Origin: Demequina lutea | Lineage (GTDB): Bacteria > Actinomycetota > Actinomycetes > Actinomycetales > Demequinaceae | DNA: 64,000 nt | Direction: 5' to 3' | NCBI RefSeq assembly: GCF_013409005.1 | Contig: NZ_JACBZO010000001.1 | Coordinates: forward strand, 2,108,001-2,172,000 | Shown here: positions 17,639-25,966 of the stretch, one piece after another | Layout of the letters: each line of letters starts with the position of its first letter | Numbering within the stretch: the first letter of the stretch is position 1 | Position numbers and translations under genes: made by a program | The notes under the pieces: model-generated | The model's input: the letters and a program-made list of their open reading frames with translations, nothing else | The model's database searches: none | Told to the model about the DNA's origin: nothing

Positions 17639-18835
17639 TTACAGCCCGAGAATCTTCTTCTTGAGCGCGTCGAAGTCCGCATCATTGATGAGCCCATCAT
17701 CGAGCATCTTCTTGTACTGAGTGAGCTGGACGGCGGGATCGGGGGCCGCTGCCGTTGCTGGAGCGGCCACCCCGCCGACGCCAGGCGTGGCCGGGGTGGG
17801 CTGCACCAGATTGCCGATGGCCCCCATGCCCATCCCCATCATTGCGAGCCCCGTGCCGCCGCCGCCGTTTTCGCCTGCGCTCTCGACGCCGCGGGCGATT
17901 GACTGCTTGAGGAACGAATCGGCACGGCCGCCGCTCAAAGCGTCGGCCTTCCGCACGTCGGAGAGGAGCGCCTGAGTGTCGGCGTCGTACTCGATCGCCA
18001 CGAGCGTCGCCTGCGTGATCGTGATGCCGCGACCGGACGTCCAGGTGTAGTTCTTCTCGACCTCGCTCGCGAGCGACTGTGCGAAGCCGACGGAGTCGCC
18101 CTGGATGCGGGTGATTCGGTGCTCTTGGGCGGGATCATTCACGTAGCGCGAGAATGCGCCGGCGAGCGACCCCACCACTTCGCTGAACAGCTGCTCGGAG
18201 ACGGGGTTGTCGAACTGCGTGATGTCGAATTGGGCCGCGTTTGCGGTGATGTAGTTCGCCGGAACAAGGGTCTTGACGAACAGGATGGGGTCAACAACCC
18301 GGATGACGTAGGTGCCGCGCGTGATGGCGCCAGCCTGGGCGTTCAGGTATGCGTCGTCCCAATAGATTGCGCTCTGGGTGCCGAACTTGTTGTTCGGGAC
18401 CTCCTTGAGGTTCACGTAGAACGCCAGCTGCTGCGATCCCGGCTGGCCTCCGAACTTGAAGCGCTCCCATGACGTCTGCAGCGTCGAACTGAAGACGCCG
18501 CCCCCGGTGAATACCGACTTCGAGTTCTGGTCGGCGCTGTTCCACTGGTACGCGCCCGGCTCGGCGATGAAACCGGTGACGCCGCCATCCTGGAACGTCA
18601 GCAGTCCGTAGCCCTCGGGCACCACGATCTTGCTGCCGTTGGTGATGATGTTGGTCGACGCGCGAGTGTTTTGTCCTCGACCCGCGTTGGTCTCTTGCAT
18701 CACCGCGGGGAAGACGACTGCCGTGTCGGACACGTTGCTTGGCGGCACAAAGAAGTCAATGAACTGGTCCGCCGCGGTCGAGCCGACGGCGCCACTCACG
18801 GCACCCGCCACAATCTGAATGAACCCCATCGTCAA
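17639..18835 (-). CDS. SPFH domain protein with C-terminal SHOCT (YdjI-like, virion-core-like)
   Basis: The 398-residue protein starts with a short hydrophobic region (MGFIQIVAGAVSGAVGSTAADQ shortened here), followed by the SPFH/Band 7 fold (about 60-330), a flexible Gly/Met/Pro/Ala-rich linker, and a terminal SHOCT motif (QYKKMLDDGLINDADFDALK, residues about 370-390). SPFH proteins form membrane-associated oligomers. This subgroup, annotated as virion core protein or YdjI, acts in membrane-integrity responses. It is the first gene of the operon, with the zinc-ribbon gene 6 bases downstream. About 200 bases upstream are free of genes and should hold the promoter. Confidence 0.82.
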   Translation of the reverse strand: MTMGFIQIVAGAVSGAVGSTAADQFIDFFVPPSNVSDTAVVFPAVMQETNAGRGQNTRASTNIITNGSKIVVPEGYGLLTFQDGGVTGFIAEPGAYQWNSADQNSKSVFTGGGVFSSTLQTSWERFKFGGQPGSQQLAFYVNLKEVPNNKFGTQSAIYWDDAYLNAQAGAITRGTYVIRVVDPILFVKTLVPANYITANAAQFDITQFDNPVSEQLFSEVVGSLAGAFSRYVNDPAQEHRITRIQGDSVGFAQSLASEVEKNYTWTSGRGITITQATLVAIEYDADTQALLSDVRKADALSGGRADSFLKQSIARGVESAGENGGGGTGLAMMGMGMGAIGNLVQPTPATPGVGGVAAPATAAAPDPAVQLTQYKKMLDDGLINDADFDALKKKILGL

Positions 18836-19033
18836 TTCCGTCCTTCGAGGCGGGATGTGCCTGAGCTATCCCCCTGCTCACCACGGAGATTGACCTCCGC
18901 CTGGAATCTGCGTGCCGTGTGCGGGCGCAACATTGCGAAAAACGTATCACAGCGGCCCGAGCCCGAACAGGGCCCCGGAGGGTAGCCGCACCGCGGCGCG
19001 TACCTTTCCACGACCGCTGCGTTTCCGACCGCG

Positions 19034-20338
19034 CTACGAACCCAACGGGGCACTGGCCGCCGCGAGGATTTCGGCCTCGTCGCCGTCGTCTGGCGTCGTG
19101 CCACTCACGTCACGTTGCCCAATCCCGGCACGGCCGCGCGTCACGAACCAACCCGCGAGCGCAAAAATCACGCCAGGCACCACGAGCGCAAGCCCCACCC
19201 ACGTCGGCGCGAGGTAGCCCCACCCTGCCGCGATCACGGCGCCGCCCAGGAATGCCCCGAGCGAGTTGCCCACATTGAGCGAGGCGTGGTTCACCGCTGC
19301 TGCCATGGTTTGGGCATCGCCCGCGACGTCCATCAGGCGCGTCTGGATTGCAGGCGAGATGGCCGACGCGGCCAGACCCACGAGGAACAGGGCCACCAGA
19401 AGTCCTGGCAGGGTCGGCGACAACACGATGACCGCGAAGAACGCAACGGTGAGGGCGCCAAAGAGCCACAGGACGGCCCTCAGCGCGCCGTGGTCGGCGA
19501 GCTTGCCGCCGATGACGTTGCCGATGGTCGTCCCGACGCCGAGAGTGATCAGCGCGGCGGGCACAAGCCGTTCGGGAGAGCCAGTGATCTCGGTGACCAT
19601 GGGCGACACATACGTGTAGACCGCGAAGAACCCGCCGAAGCCGAGCGCGCCGGTGAGCAGCGCGAACCAGACCGCGGGGCGCTTGAAGGCACCAAGCTCG
19701 CGGGCGACGGTCGCGTGCGGATCGCCGTCCTGGTGCGGAACCACTGCAAGGATCGCGACCGTGGTCAGGGCAAAGATGCCCGCCACCGCGAGGTAGGCAA
19801 CCCTCCACGACGTGTGCTGACCAAGGTAGGTGATCGCCGGAACACCCACGACGTTGGCGATCGTCAGGCCGGAAAGAACAAACGCGACCGCCTGGCCCCT
19901 CTTCTCGGAACCCATGAGCTTGGCGGCCGCGAGCGCCGCCACCCCGAAGTACGCGCCGTGCGGGAGTCCCGCGACGAAGCGGAAGATGACGACGGTCGCG
20001 AAAGTCGGCGCGAGGGCCGAAGCGATCGTGCCCACCGTGAAGGCGACGGTGAGCCACGCCAGCAGCGTCTTGCGCGGAAACCGTGCGGCCATGGCGGCAA
20101 TCGTGGGGGCTCCCACGACGACCCCTGCCGCATACGCGGAGATCACAATGCCCGCCTTGGCGAGAGCGTCCGCCTGGTTGGTGGCCCACAGGTGCGGAAG
20201 GAGGTCCCGTGCGATGTTGGGAAGTAGGCCCATCGCGACAAACTCGGTGGTGCCGATGCCGAAGCCACCGAGGGCCAGGGCGAACAGGGCCATCCTGGTG
20301 CGTGTGGGGGTAAGCACGGGCGGGTCAAGCGAGGACAT
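19034..20338 (-). CDS. MFS transporter (AraJ/Cmr-like DHA1 efflux)
   Basis: The 434-residue, twelve-helix protein has an N-terminal helix GFGIGTTEFVAMGLLPNIA, typical of the DHA1 sugar-efflux/chloramphenicol group (AraJ, YdhP, Cmr), and the motif A-like ARFPRKTLL loop between helices 2 and 3. It is divergent from the oxidoreductase gene at 20518 with a 179-base spacer, an arrangement often seen where one regulator serves both; no regulator gene is adjacent. The substrate is not predictable. Confidence 0.87.
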   Translation of the reverse strand: MSSLDPPVLTPTRTRMALFALALGGFGIGTTEFVAMGLLPNIARDLLPHLWATNQADALAKAGIVISAYAAGVVVGAPTIAAMAARFPRKTLLAWLTVAFTVGTIASALAPTFATVVIFRFVAGLPHGAYFGVAALAAAKLMGSEKRGQAVAFVLSGLTIANVVGVPAITYLGQHTSWRVAYLAVAGIFALTTVAILAVVPHQDGDPHATVARELGAFKRPAVWFALLTGALGFGGFFAVYTYVSPMVTEITGSPERLVPAALITLGVGTTIGNVIGGKLADHGALRAVLWLFGALTVAFFAVIVLSPTLPGLLVALFLVGLAASAISPAIQTRLMDVAGDAQTMAAAVNHASLNVGNSLGAFLGGAVIAAGWGYLAPTWVGLALVVPGVIFALAGWFVTRGRAGIGQRDVSGTTPDDGDEAEILAAASAPLGS

Positions 20339-20517
20339 GAGAGCCGATCTGAGAAGCGAGTGCGGGAGCGCTCTTCATCGAGCCCCGTCCGCGGGACGTG
20401 CGGACACCGTCCAGTATCGCGCACTCGCTGTTCCCAGCGGGGCCCGACCAACCTCACCTCCACGCCACCCGCGGGCCGAACGGGAATCGCGCCACCTTCC
20501 GCGGGGTTGCGCTAGGT

Positions 20518-21438
20518 ATGCGTGCAATCACCTATAGCGAGTTCGGCTCTGCCGACGTCCTGACCCTCACCGACATCCCCGAGCCCCACATTGGCCCAGA
20601 CGTCCTCGTCATCGGGGTGAAGGCTGCGGGCCTCAATCCGGTGGACTACAAGGTGCGACTCGGCTACCTGAACCCCATCATGGACGCGGTGTTCCCCATC
20701 GTCCCCGGCTGGGACGTCGCGGGCGTCGTACTAAAAACGGGCATCGACACCCCCGAGTTCTCCGTGGGCGACGAGGTCTACGCGTACGCCCGCAAGGACG
20801 TGCTTGCCGGCGGCACGCTTGCAGAGCAGGTGGCGGTCCCCGTGCGCACGCTCGCACACAAGCCCCGCTCGATCAGCTTTGAGCAGGCCGCGGGCGTTCC
20901 GCTCACGGGCCTCACCGCACTGCAGAGCGTTCGACGCGCCGGTGTCGGCCCCGGCGACCGCGTGCTCATTCACGGCGGCGCGGGCGGAGTGGGCAGCTTT
21001 GGCATCCAGCTGGCCGCCCTCGCAGGTGCGACCGTGGTGGCCACCGCATCGGCTCACAATCACGACTACCTCGCCTCGCTTGGGGCCACACCAATCGAGT
21101 ACGGCGACGGGCTGGTCGAACGCGCGCTCGAGGCTTCCGCTGGCGGCTACGACGTGATCCTCGACTTCGCGGGCGGCGCCTCGTTGGACGGCACACAACA
21201 GCTGTTGCGCGACGGCGGGCGCGTGGTGTCGATCGCCGACGCTCGCGTGGTCGAGCTCGGCGGAGTGAACCTGTGGGTGCGCCCCGACGCGGCCGGACTT
21301 GCCGAACTGGCCGAGCTCATCGACGCAGGCAAGTTGAGCGTCGAGGTCTCCCAGGTATTCGATCTCGCCGATACGGCCGATGCCTATCGCGCGCTCGAGG
21401 GTGGGCACGTGCGTGGCAAGGTAGTAGTGCGCATCTAG
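20518..21438 (+). CDS. NADP-dependent quinone oxidoreductase-like protein (MDR family)
   Basis: Zinc-free medium-chain reductase of 306 residues. It has an N-terminal GroES-like fold (MRAITYSEFGSADVLTL) and a Rossmann domain with the nucleotide loop HGGAGGVGSFGIQLA (about residues 154-168). There are no structural zinc cysteines, as in QOR and CurA-type enzymes. The likely reaction is NADPH-dependent reduction of quinones or enals. The ATG at 20518 is chosen because the domain begins there; the open frame extends to 20398. Followed 21 bases later by the DUF4396 gene, it probably forms a two-gene unit. Confidence 0.85.
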   Translation: MRAITYSEFGSADVLTLTDIPEPHIGPDVLVIGVKAAGLNPVDYKVRLGYLNPIMDAVFPIVPGWDVAGVVLKTGIDTPEFSVGDEVYAYARKDVLAGGTLAEQVAVPVRTLAHKPRSISFEQAAGVPLTGLTALQSVRRAGVGPGDRVLIHGGAGGVGSFGIQLAALAGATVVATASAHNHDYLASLGATPIEYGDGLVERALEASAGGYDVILDFAGGASLDGTQQLLRDGGRVVSIADARVVELGGVNLWVRPDAAGLAELAELIDAGKLSVEVSQVFDLADTADAYRALEGGHVRGKVVVRI

Positions 21439-21459
21439 CGCCGCGATCGGAGTTGCCCC

Positions 21460-22263
21460 ATGTCCACCGGATTCCCGCTGTGGATGACGATCCTTGCCAC
21501 GGCCTCGCTCGTCATAGCGGGAGCGTGCGCGGCGGCCGTCGCCGTCGACGTGCACCGCAGGCCACAACCGATGGCCGTCATGAACCTGGCCTTTCCCGTG
21601 GTCACGCTCTTTGGCTCCGTGCCGTGGGCCCTGTTCTATCGGCGCTACAGGAGAGCCCCCCTCCGCTTGGAAGGCGCTGGCGGGCATGAGGGAAACGCGC
21701 ACCACGACACCTCTCACCAAGACACCCCTCGCCATGACACCCCTCGCCATGACACTGCGCACGCCGCTGTCGCAACGGAGCCCCCCCAGTGGATATCGAT
21801 CGCGACGAGCACGTCGCACTGCGGTGCCGGCTGCGCGATAGGAGACGTGATCGCGGAGTTCGGCGTGGCACTCATCCCGGCTCTGGCGGTGGTGGTCGGC
21901 AAGGGCGCGTTCTTCGAGCGTGACATGTACGCCGCCTGGATTTGGGACTTCGTGTTCGCCTTCGCCATTGGCATTGCGCTGCAGTACTTCGCCATCGCGC
22001 CGATGCGGAATCAGCCGTGGCGCCGCTCCCTCGCCGACGCGATCAAGGCCGACACCGCGTCGATCATCTCGTGGCAAGTGGGCATGTACGGGCTCATGGC
22101 GCTCATTCAGCTTGCGCTGTTCCCCCACGCATTCGGCGGCACCGCCTCCGTCTTCTCGGCCGAGTTTTGGTTCGCGATGCAGTGGGCCATGATCACGGGG
22201 TTCGCCTTCGCCTTTCCCGTCAACGCCCTGCTGATCAGGCGCGGTGTCAAGGAAGCCATGTAG
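21460..22263 (+). CDS. DUF4396 membrane protein with His-rich loop
   Basis: The 267-residue protein has two N-terminal membrane helices, a hydrophilic loop rich in His, Asp and Thr (about residues 75-105), and a C-terminal block of four helices typical of DUF4396. The segment SHCGAGCAIGD, with Cys and His just before the first helix of the block, is the conserved hallmark. Together with the His/Asp loop it suggests metal binding, which is inference. The loop is encoded by a tandem 15-base repeat. It lies 21 bases after the oxidoreductase gene. The function of DUF4396 is not established. Confidence 0.8.
   Translation: MSTGFPLWMTILATASLVIAGACAAAVAVDVHRRPQPMAVMNLAFPVVTLFGSVPWALFYRRYRRAPLRLEGAGGHEGNAHHDTSHQDTPRHDTPRHDTAHAAVATEPPQWISIATSTSHCGAGCAIGDVIAEFGVALIPALAVVVGKGAFFERDMYAAWIWDFVFAFAIGIALQYFAIAPMRNQPWRRSLADAIKADTASIISWQVGMYGLMALIQLALFPHAFGGTASVFSAEFWFAMQWAMITGFAFAFPVNALLIRRGVKEAM
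21706..21750 (+). repeat. 15-bp tandem repeat inside DUF4396 gene
   Basis: Two exact copies of GACACCCCTCGCCAT (21721-21735 and 21736-21750), preceded by a degenerate copy GACACCTCTCACCAA (21706-21720). Each copy encodes five residues of the form DTPRH, so the repeat number sets the length of the His/Asp loop without shifting the frame. Confidence 0.85.
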
Positions 22264-22315
22264 CCCGGCAGGCAGCCACGTCCACGACAGCTTTATTCGC
22301 CGCCACGCCTACCCG

Positions 22316-24028
22316 TCAGAGACTCTTTGCAGGTTCTCCGGTGGCATCGCCCGCGTCAGCACGATTCGCGTCATCAGCCGCGCCAGCACCCGCGCCAGCA
22401 CCATCCGCGTCGCGATCGTACGTTCCTCCCGCCCTTGCGCGGCCCTCACCCTTGCCTTCGCGCGGAAGGGCGAGCGTCGCCGCAAGGCCGAGGAGCAGGA
22501 TCGCAGATGCGACGCCGGTGGTGATGCGGGTCGCGGTGATCATGGCGTCCGACGCCGCCGCCCCCTCTTGAGCAGTCGCCGCGTGAGCGACCAGTGGCGG
22601 GATCGCCGCACCGAGGCTGTCGCGCACGGCAGCGGCGATCGGGGCGGCCTGGCCGCTCGACACGCCCGCGTTGGCGAGGTTGCGCTCCGTGATGTGGCCC
22701 AGCGACACGATGAGCAAAGTCCCGAGCACCGCGACACCAAGCGATGACCCGAGTTGGCGGACCGTCGACTGCAGGCCCGACGCCTGTCCGGACTCCTCGA
22801 CGGGAACATCGGCCAGGATGACGGACGTCAGCTGAGCGGTCGCGAGCCCCACACCGAAGCCATAGAGGAACAGGAAGGATGCGACCGTGAGGCCGGAGAC
22901 GCTCGACGACACCGTCAACGCCAGCCCGCCGATCGCAATAGCCTCCGCCGCCAGACCCACGCGCACGATGGCGCGCGCACCGAGCCTGCGAGTGAGCTGC
23001 GGCGTCATTCCCGACGAGAAGAAGGTACCCACGGCGAGCGCGGCGACCAATGCACCGGTGCCCAACGCGGAGTAGCCGAGCGCGTTTTGGAGCACGAGCG
23101 GCAGGGTAAACAGCAGCCCGAACTCCCCCATCGCGACCACGAGCGCCGCGATCGCGCCGTACCTGAACGTCGGGATGTGGAACAGGCCGAGGTCAACGAG
23201 CACGGTCTTGCCTGCGGCGCCACGCCTGGCGAGGCGCAAGACGAAAAAGACCATGATCACGATGCCCGCCGCGATGGCGAAGGGGATCGGCGAGGCGGAG
23301 CCGTCGGCTCTGGTCCACCATCCGTAGCTCTCACCTTCAATGAGACCGAAGACGAGGACGCCAAGCCCGGCGGCCGAGAGCAGGGCCCCACCGATGTCGA
23401 GGGACCTTCGGGTGGAGCCGTCGCGGCTCTCCGGAACGGCCCACACCGCGAGCGCCACGACGATCAGTCCCAACGGAATGTTCATCCAGAAGGCCCAGCG
23501 CCACGTCGCATTTGTGGTGAGCCAGCCACCCACGAGCGGGCCCATTGCCGCCATGCCGCCGATCGTGGATCCCCACACGGCGAAGGCGATGGCGCGCTCC
23601 CTGCCCACAAAGATCGCATTGAGGCTTGAGAGTGTCGCGGGGAGCAGGAACGCCGCACCGATGCCCTGGAGGACCCTGGCAGCGATGAGCGTTGCACCCG
23701 AATCGGCGGCTCCCGCGAACACGGAAGCGATCATGAAGATCACCACGCCGGTGATCAGGAACCGCCGTCGGCCCCAGATGTCGCTTGCGCGACCGGACAC
23801 GAGGAGGAGCGACGCGAAGACGAGCGAGTAGACGGCGTTGATCCACTCGGCCTGTGTGGAGCTGAGGTTGATGTCGCCGATGATCACGGGCAGCGATACG
23901 TTCACGACGGTCGCATCCATGATGACTAGGGACACGCCCAGGGCGATCGCCGCGAGGGCCCACCAGCGCTTGGAGCCGAGCGCCTTGGGATCAATCGTGG
24001 CAGAGGTTGTCAGGTTGTCGTCAGTCAT
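22316..24028 (-). CDS. MFS drug efflux transporter (DHA2, EmrB/QacA type, 14 helices)
   Basis: The 570-residue protein has a fourteen-helix DHA2 layout: LGVSLVIMDATVVNVSLPVI in helix 1 (the DHA2 motif D1 region), a GRASDIWGRRRFL motif A loop and the RVLQGIGAAFLLPATL motif C region. The C-terminus after the last helix is a low-complexity Asp/Ala/Gly tail of about 50 residues. It is divergent from the TetR gene at 24119, the standard arrangement for a TetR-repressed exporter. The likely role is proton-driven efflux of hydrophobic or cationic drugs. Confidence 0.9.
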   Translation of the reverse strand: MTDDNLTTSATIDPKALGSKRWWALAAIALGVSLVIMDATVVNVSLPVIIGDINLSSTQAEWINAVYSLVFASLLLVSGRASDIWGRRRFLITGVVIFMIASVFAGAADSGATLIAARVLQGIGAAFLLPATLSSLNAIFVGRERAIAFAVWGSTIGGMAAMGPLVGGWLTTNATWRWAFWMNIPLGLIVVALAVWAVPESRDGSTRRSLDIGGALLSAAGLGVLVFGLIEGESYGWWTRADGSASPIPFAIAAGIVIMVFFVLRLARRGAAGKTVLVDLGLFHIPTFRYGAIAALVVAMGEFGLLFTLPLVLQNALGYSALGTGALVAALAVGTFFSSGMTPQLTRRLGARAIVRVGLAAEAIAIGGLALTVSSSVSGLTVASFLFLYGFGVGLATAQLTSVILADVPVEESGQASGLQSTVRQLGSSLGVAVLGTLLIVSLGHITERNLANAGVSSGQAAPIAAAVRDSLGAAIPPLVAHAATAQEGAAASDAMITATRITTGVASAILLLGLAATLALPREGKGEGRARAGGTYDRDADGAGAGAGAADDANRADAGDATGEPAKSL

Positions 24029-24118
24029 GTCGGTATCTTATCAACGCGAGTGTCGGTAAAATCACCTGGACGGCAATAGTCGCCCAATTGGTTGACACCG
24101 AGAGAAGGGAGCGCCCCC

Positions 24119-24700
24119 ATGCCCCGCATTGACGCCCCCACCGTCGTCGAACATCACCAGATGCGTCGCGGCGCGCTTCTTGCGGCGGGCATCGAAATAC
24201 TGGGCACCGAGGGGCCCTCGGGTCTCACACACTCCGCATTGGGCGAAGCGGCAGGCATCGCCCGCACGAGCGTCTACCAATACTTTCCATCGCGCGATGA
24301 GCTCGTGGATGCGGTGATCGACCATGCGTTCTCGTTGGCCAGCGCCCACCTGTCGGCCACCGTCGAGCAGGCCGCGAGCCCCGTGGATCGCGTCGCGGCC
24401 TACGTCACGCACGCCGTCGCGCGTGCGTCCGATGCGACTCACCGCGTCTTCGCCTCGATCCCTGGTGATCGACTCAGCCCCGCGCAGGAAGAGCGACTCG
24501 CCGAGCTTCACCGAGCGGCGCTCGCCCCGCTGCGGGACGCCTTAACGGAACTTGGGGTCCCCGACCCGTCGCTCACGGCTTCGCTCATTGACGCGATGGT
24601 CCAGGCGGCGTCGCGGCACATCCTGGCCGGAGAAGACCCCGCGTCGGTCACGCCAGCGCTCGTCAACGCCGTCGTCTCGGGACCGCTCGCTCGAAACTAG
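24119..24700 (+). CDS. TetR family transcriptional regulator
   Basis: The 193-residue protein has an N-terminal helix-turn-helix: GAEILG-like helix, then SHTALGEAAGIARTSVYQYFPSRDEL in general form (residues about 35-62), with the YQYFPSRDEL end typical of TetR. The C-terminal region is the ligand-binding/dimer domain. The ATG at 24119 follows a GAAGGGAG ribosome binding site; a TTG at 24092 would add nine residues. It is divergent from the DHA2 exporter, which it most likely represses. The 90-base spacer contains a direct repeat TGTCGGTA (24028-24035 and 24051-24058); no clear palindrome was found. Confidence 0.88.
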   Translation: MPRIDAPTVVEHHQMRRGALLAAGIEILGTEGPSGLTHSALGEAAGIARTSVYQYFPSRDELVDAVIDHAFSLASAHLSATVEQAASPVDRVAAYVTHAVARASDATHRVFASIPGDRLSPAQEERLAELHRAALAPLRDALTELGVPDPSLTASLIDAMVQAASRHILAGEDPASVTPALVNAVVSGPLARN

Positions 24701-24790
24701 GCGCCGCTCGGCCCGCAGACGTCACGCAACGCTAGACCCCTCGGGCTCGGCATCGCGTGGCCCGCCGAGTCCCACCGCACGCTCGGCTCG

Positions 24791-24825
24791 GGCTCACCTC
24801 CGGCAGCCTGGCTCGCCGGTGAGCC
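24791..24825. terminator. Possible terminator between convergent TetR and SDR genes
   Basis: GGCTCACC (24791-24798) and GGTGAGCC (24818-24825) form an 8-bp stem, and the loop can pair further internally. There is no T-run. It is placed between two convergent genes. Confidence 0.3.
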
Positions 24826-24881
24826 GACGCGTGGGTCAGTGCGGGCTGGCGCGAAGGCGTGCGGCCCGGCATGAGCCCGAT

Positions 24882-25898
24882 TCAGCGGGAAGATGCCACC
24901 TTGCGCGTCGCGAGCGTCGACATCGCCACGGCGGCAGCGGCCATCGCTCCCGCGTAGATGAAGCGCCGCCTCCGGTGCAGCCAGACTTGAGGCGCGATCG
25001 CGTGCGCCTCGTCGTCAAACGCTCCGTGGGCGCCGTGGTCTCCGGGTGTCGGTTCGTAAAGGTTGTTCGGCAACATCGGTTCCTTCAGGTCGGGGGCCTG
25101 TTGGCCGTCGACGCCTGTCCGCGCCAGGTACCAATCGAGCGCCCTGCTGGCCACCCTGTTTCCCACGATCGTTGCCACCGTCGACGTGGCCACCCAGGTG
25201 CGCTTGCGCGGACGCTCGGCGACGTCGGCGACGACGCGGGCGCCCACCTCTGGCTGGAAAATGGGCGGCACCGGTTGCGGGTGATGCGGCAAGAGGCTCT
25301 TGACCCAGTTGAACTGGATGGTATTGAGCGCGGGCATGTCGACCTCGGAAACGCGCACCTTGGAACCGCGGTGGCCTAACTCCGTCACCACCGACTCCGT
25401 GAAGCCCTTAATCGCATGCTTGGCGCCGCAATATGCGGACTGCAGGGGTATCCCCCGATGTGCCAGCGCGGAACCCACCTGGATCACCTGTCCGTGGTCT
25501 CGGGGGACCATGCGCGACAACGCGGCGCGGGTTCCGTTGACGAAGCCTAGGTAGTTGACCTCGGTGGCGCGTTGGTAGTCGGCGGGTGACACCTCGAGGA
25601 ACTCACCGAATACCCCCGCCATGGCGTCGTTGACCCACACGTCGATCGGACCCAATTCCTTCTCGATCGCGCTGGCGGCTTTGTCGATCGCCTCCGCGTC
25701 GGCGACGTCGGCCGAAACGGAGAAACCGCGTCGCCCCCTTTTCTCGATGTCGGCGACGGCCCCGGCAAGGCCGTCCGCACCACGGGCGATGACCGCCACG
25801 TCCCACCCCCGGTCGGCGAGTTCTCGCACGAGCGCCCTGCCGAGGCCTGCGGATCCGCCGGTGACGACGGCGACGCGTGATGTGTGTGTCTTCTTCAT
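24882..25898 (-). CDS. SDR family oxidoreductase with C-terminal membrane segment
   Basis: The 338-residue protein is a classical short-chain dehydrogenase. It has the nucleotide motif TGGSAGLGRAL near residue 14, NDAMAG in place of NNAG, a catalytic Ser in QVGSALAHRG, and the YCGAKHAIKGF motif with Tyr and Lys. An extension beyond the fold ends in a hydrophobic helix (FIYAGAMAAAAVAMSTLA) near the C-terminus, so the enzyme is probably membrane-tethered. GAGGAG precedes the ATG at 25898. It lies 68 bases downstream of the GH15 gene on the same strand. SDR-GH15 pairs recur in actinobacteria and proteobacteria, but the substrate is unknown. Confidence 0.88.
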   Translation of the reverse strand: MKKTHTSRVAVVTGGSAGLGRALVRELADRGWDVAVIARGADGLAGAVADIEKRGRRGFSVSADVADAEAIDKAASAIEKELGPIDVWVNDAMAGVFGEFLEVSPADYQRATEVNYLGFVNGTRAALSRMVPRDHGQVIQVGSALAHRGIPLQSAYCGAKHAIKGFTESVVTELGHRGSKVRVSEVDMPALNTIQFNWVKSLLPHHPQPVPPIFQPEVGARVVADVAERPRKRTWVATSTVATIVGNRVASRALDWYLARTGVDGQQAPDLKEPMLPNNLYEPTPGDHGAHGAFDDEAHAIAPQVWLHRRRRFIYAGAMAAAAVAMSTLATRKVASSR

Positions 25899-25966
25899 GA
25901 ATTGCTCCTCATGGGTGGGTAGGGTGATAGGTGGCGTGGTAGGCGGGGTGACGAGTTAAGTACCTA

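Noticed and set aside
20731-22128. 465-codon minus-strand frame
   Set aside because: Antisense to the oxidoreductase and DUF4396 genes, His/Arg/Gly-rich, no domain.
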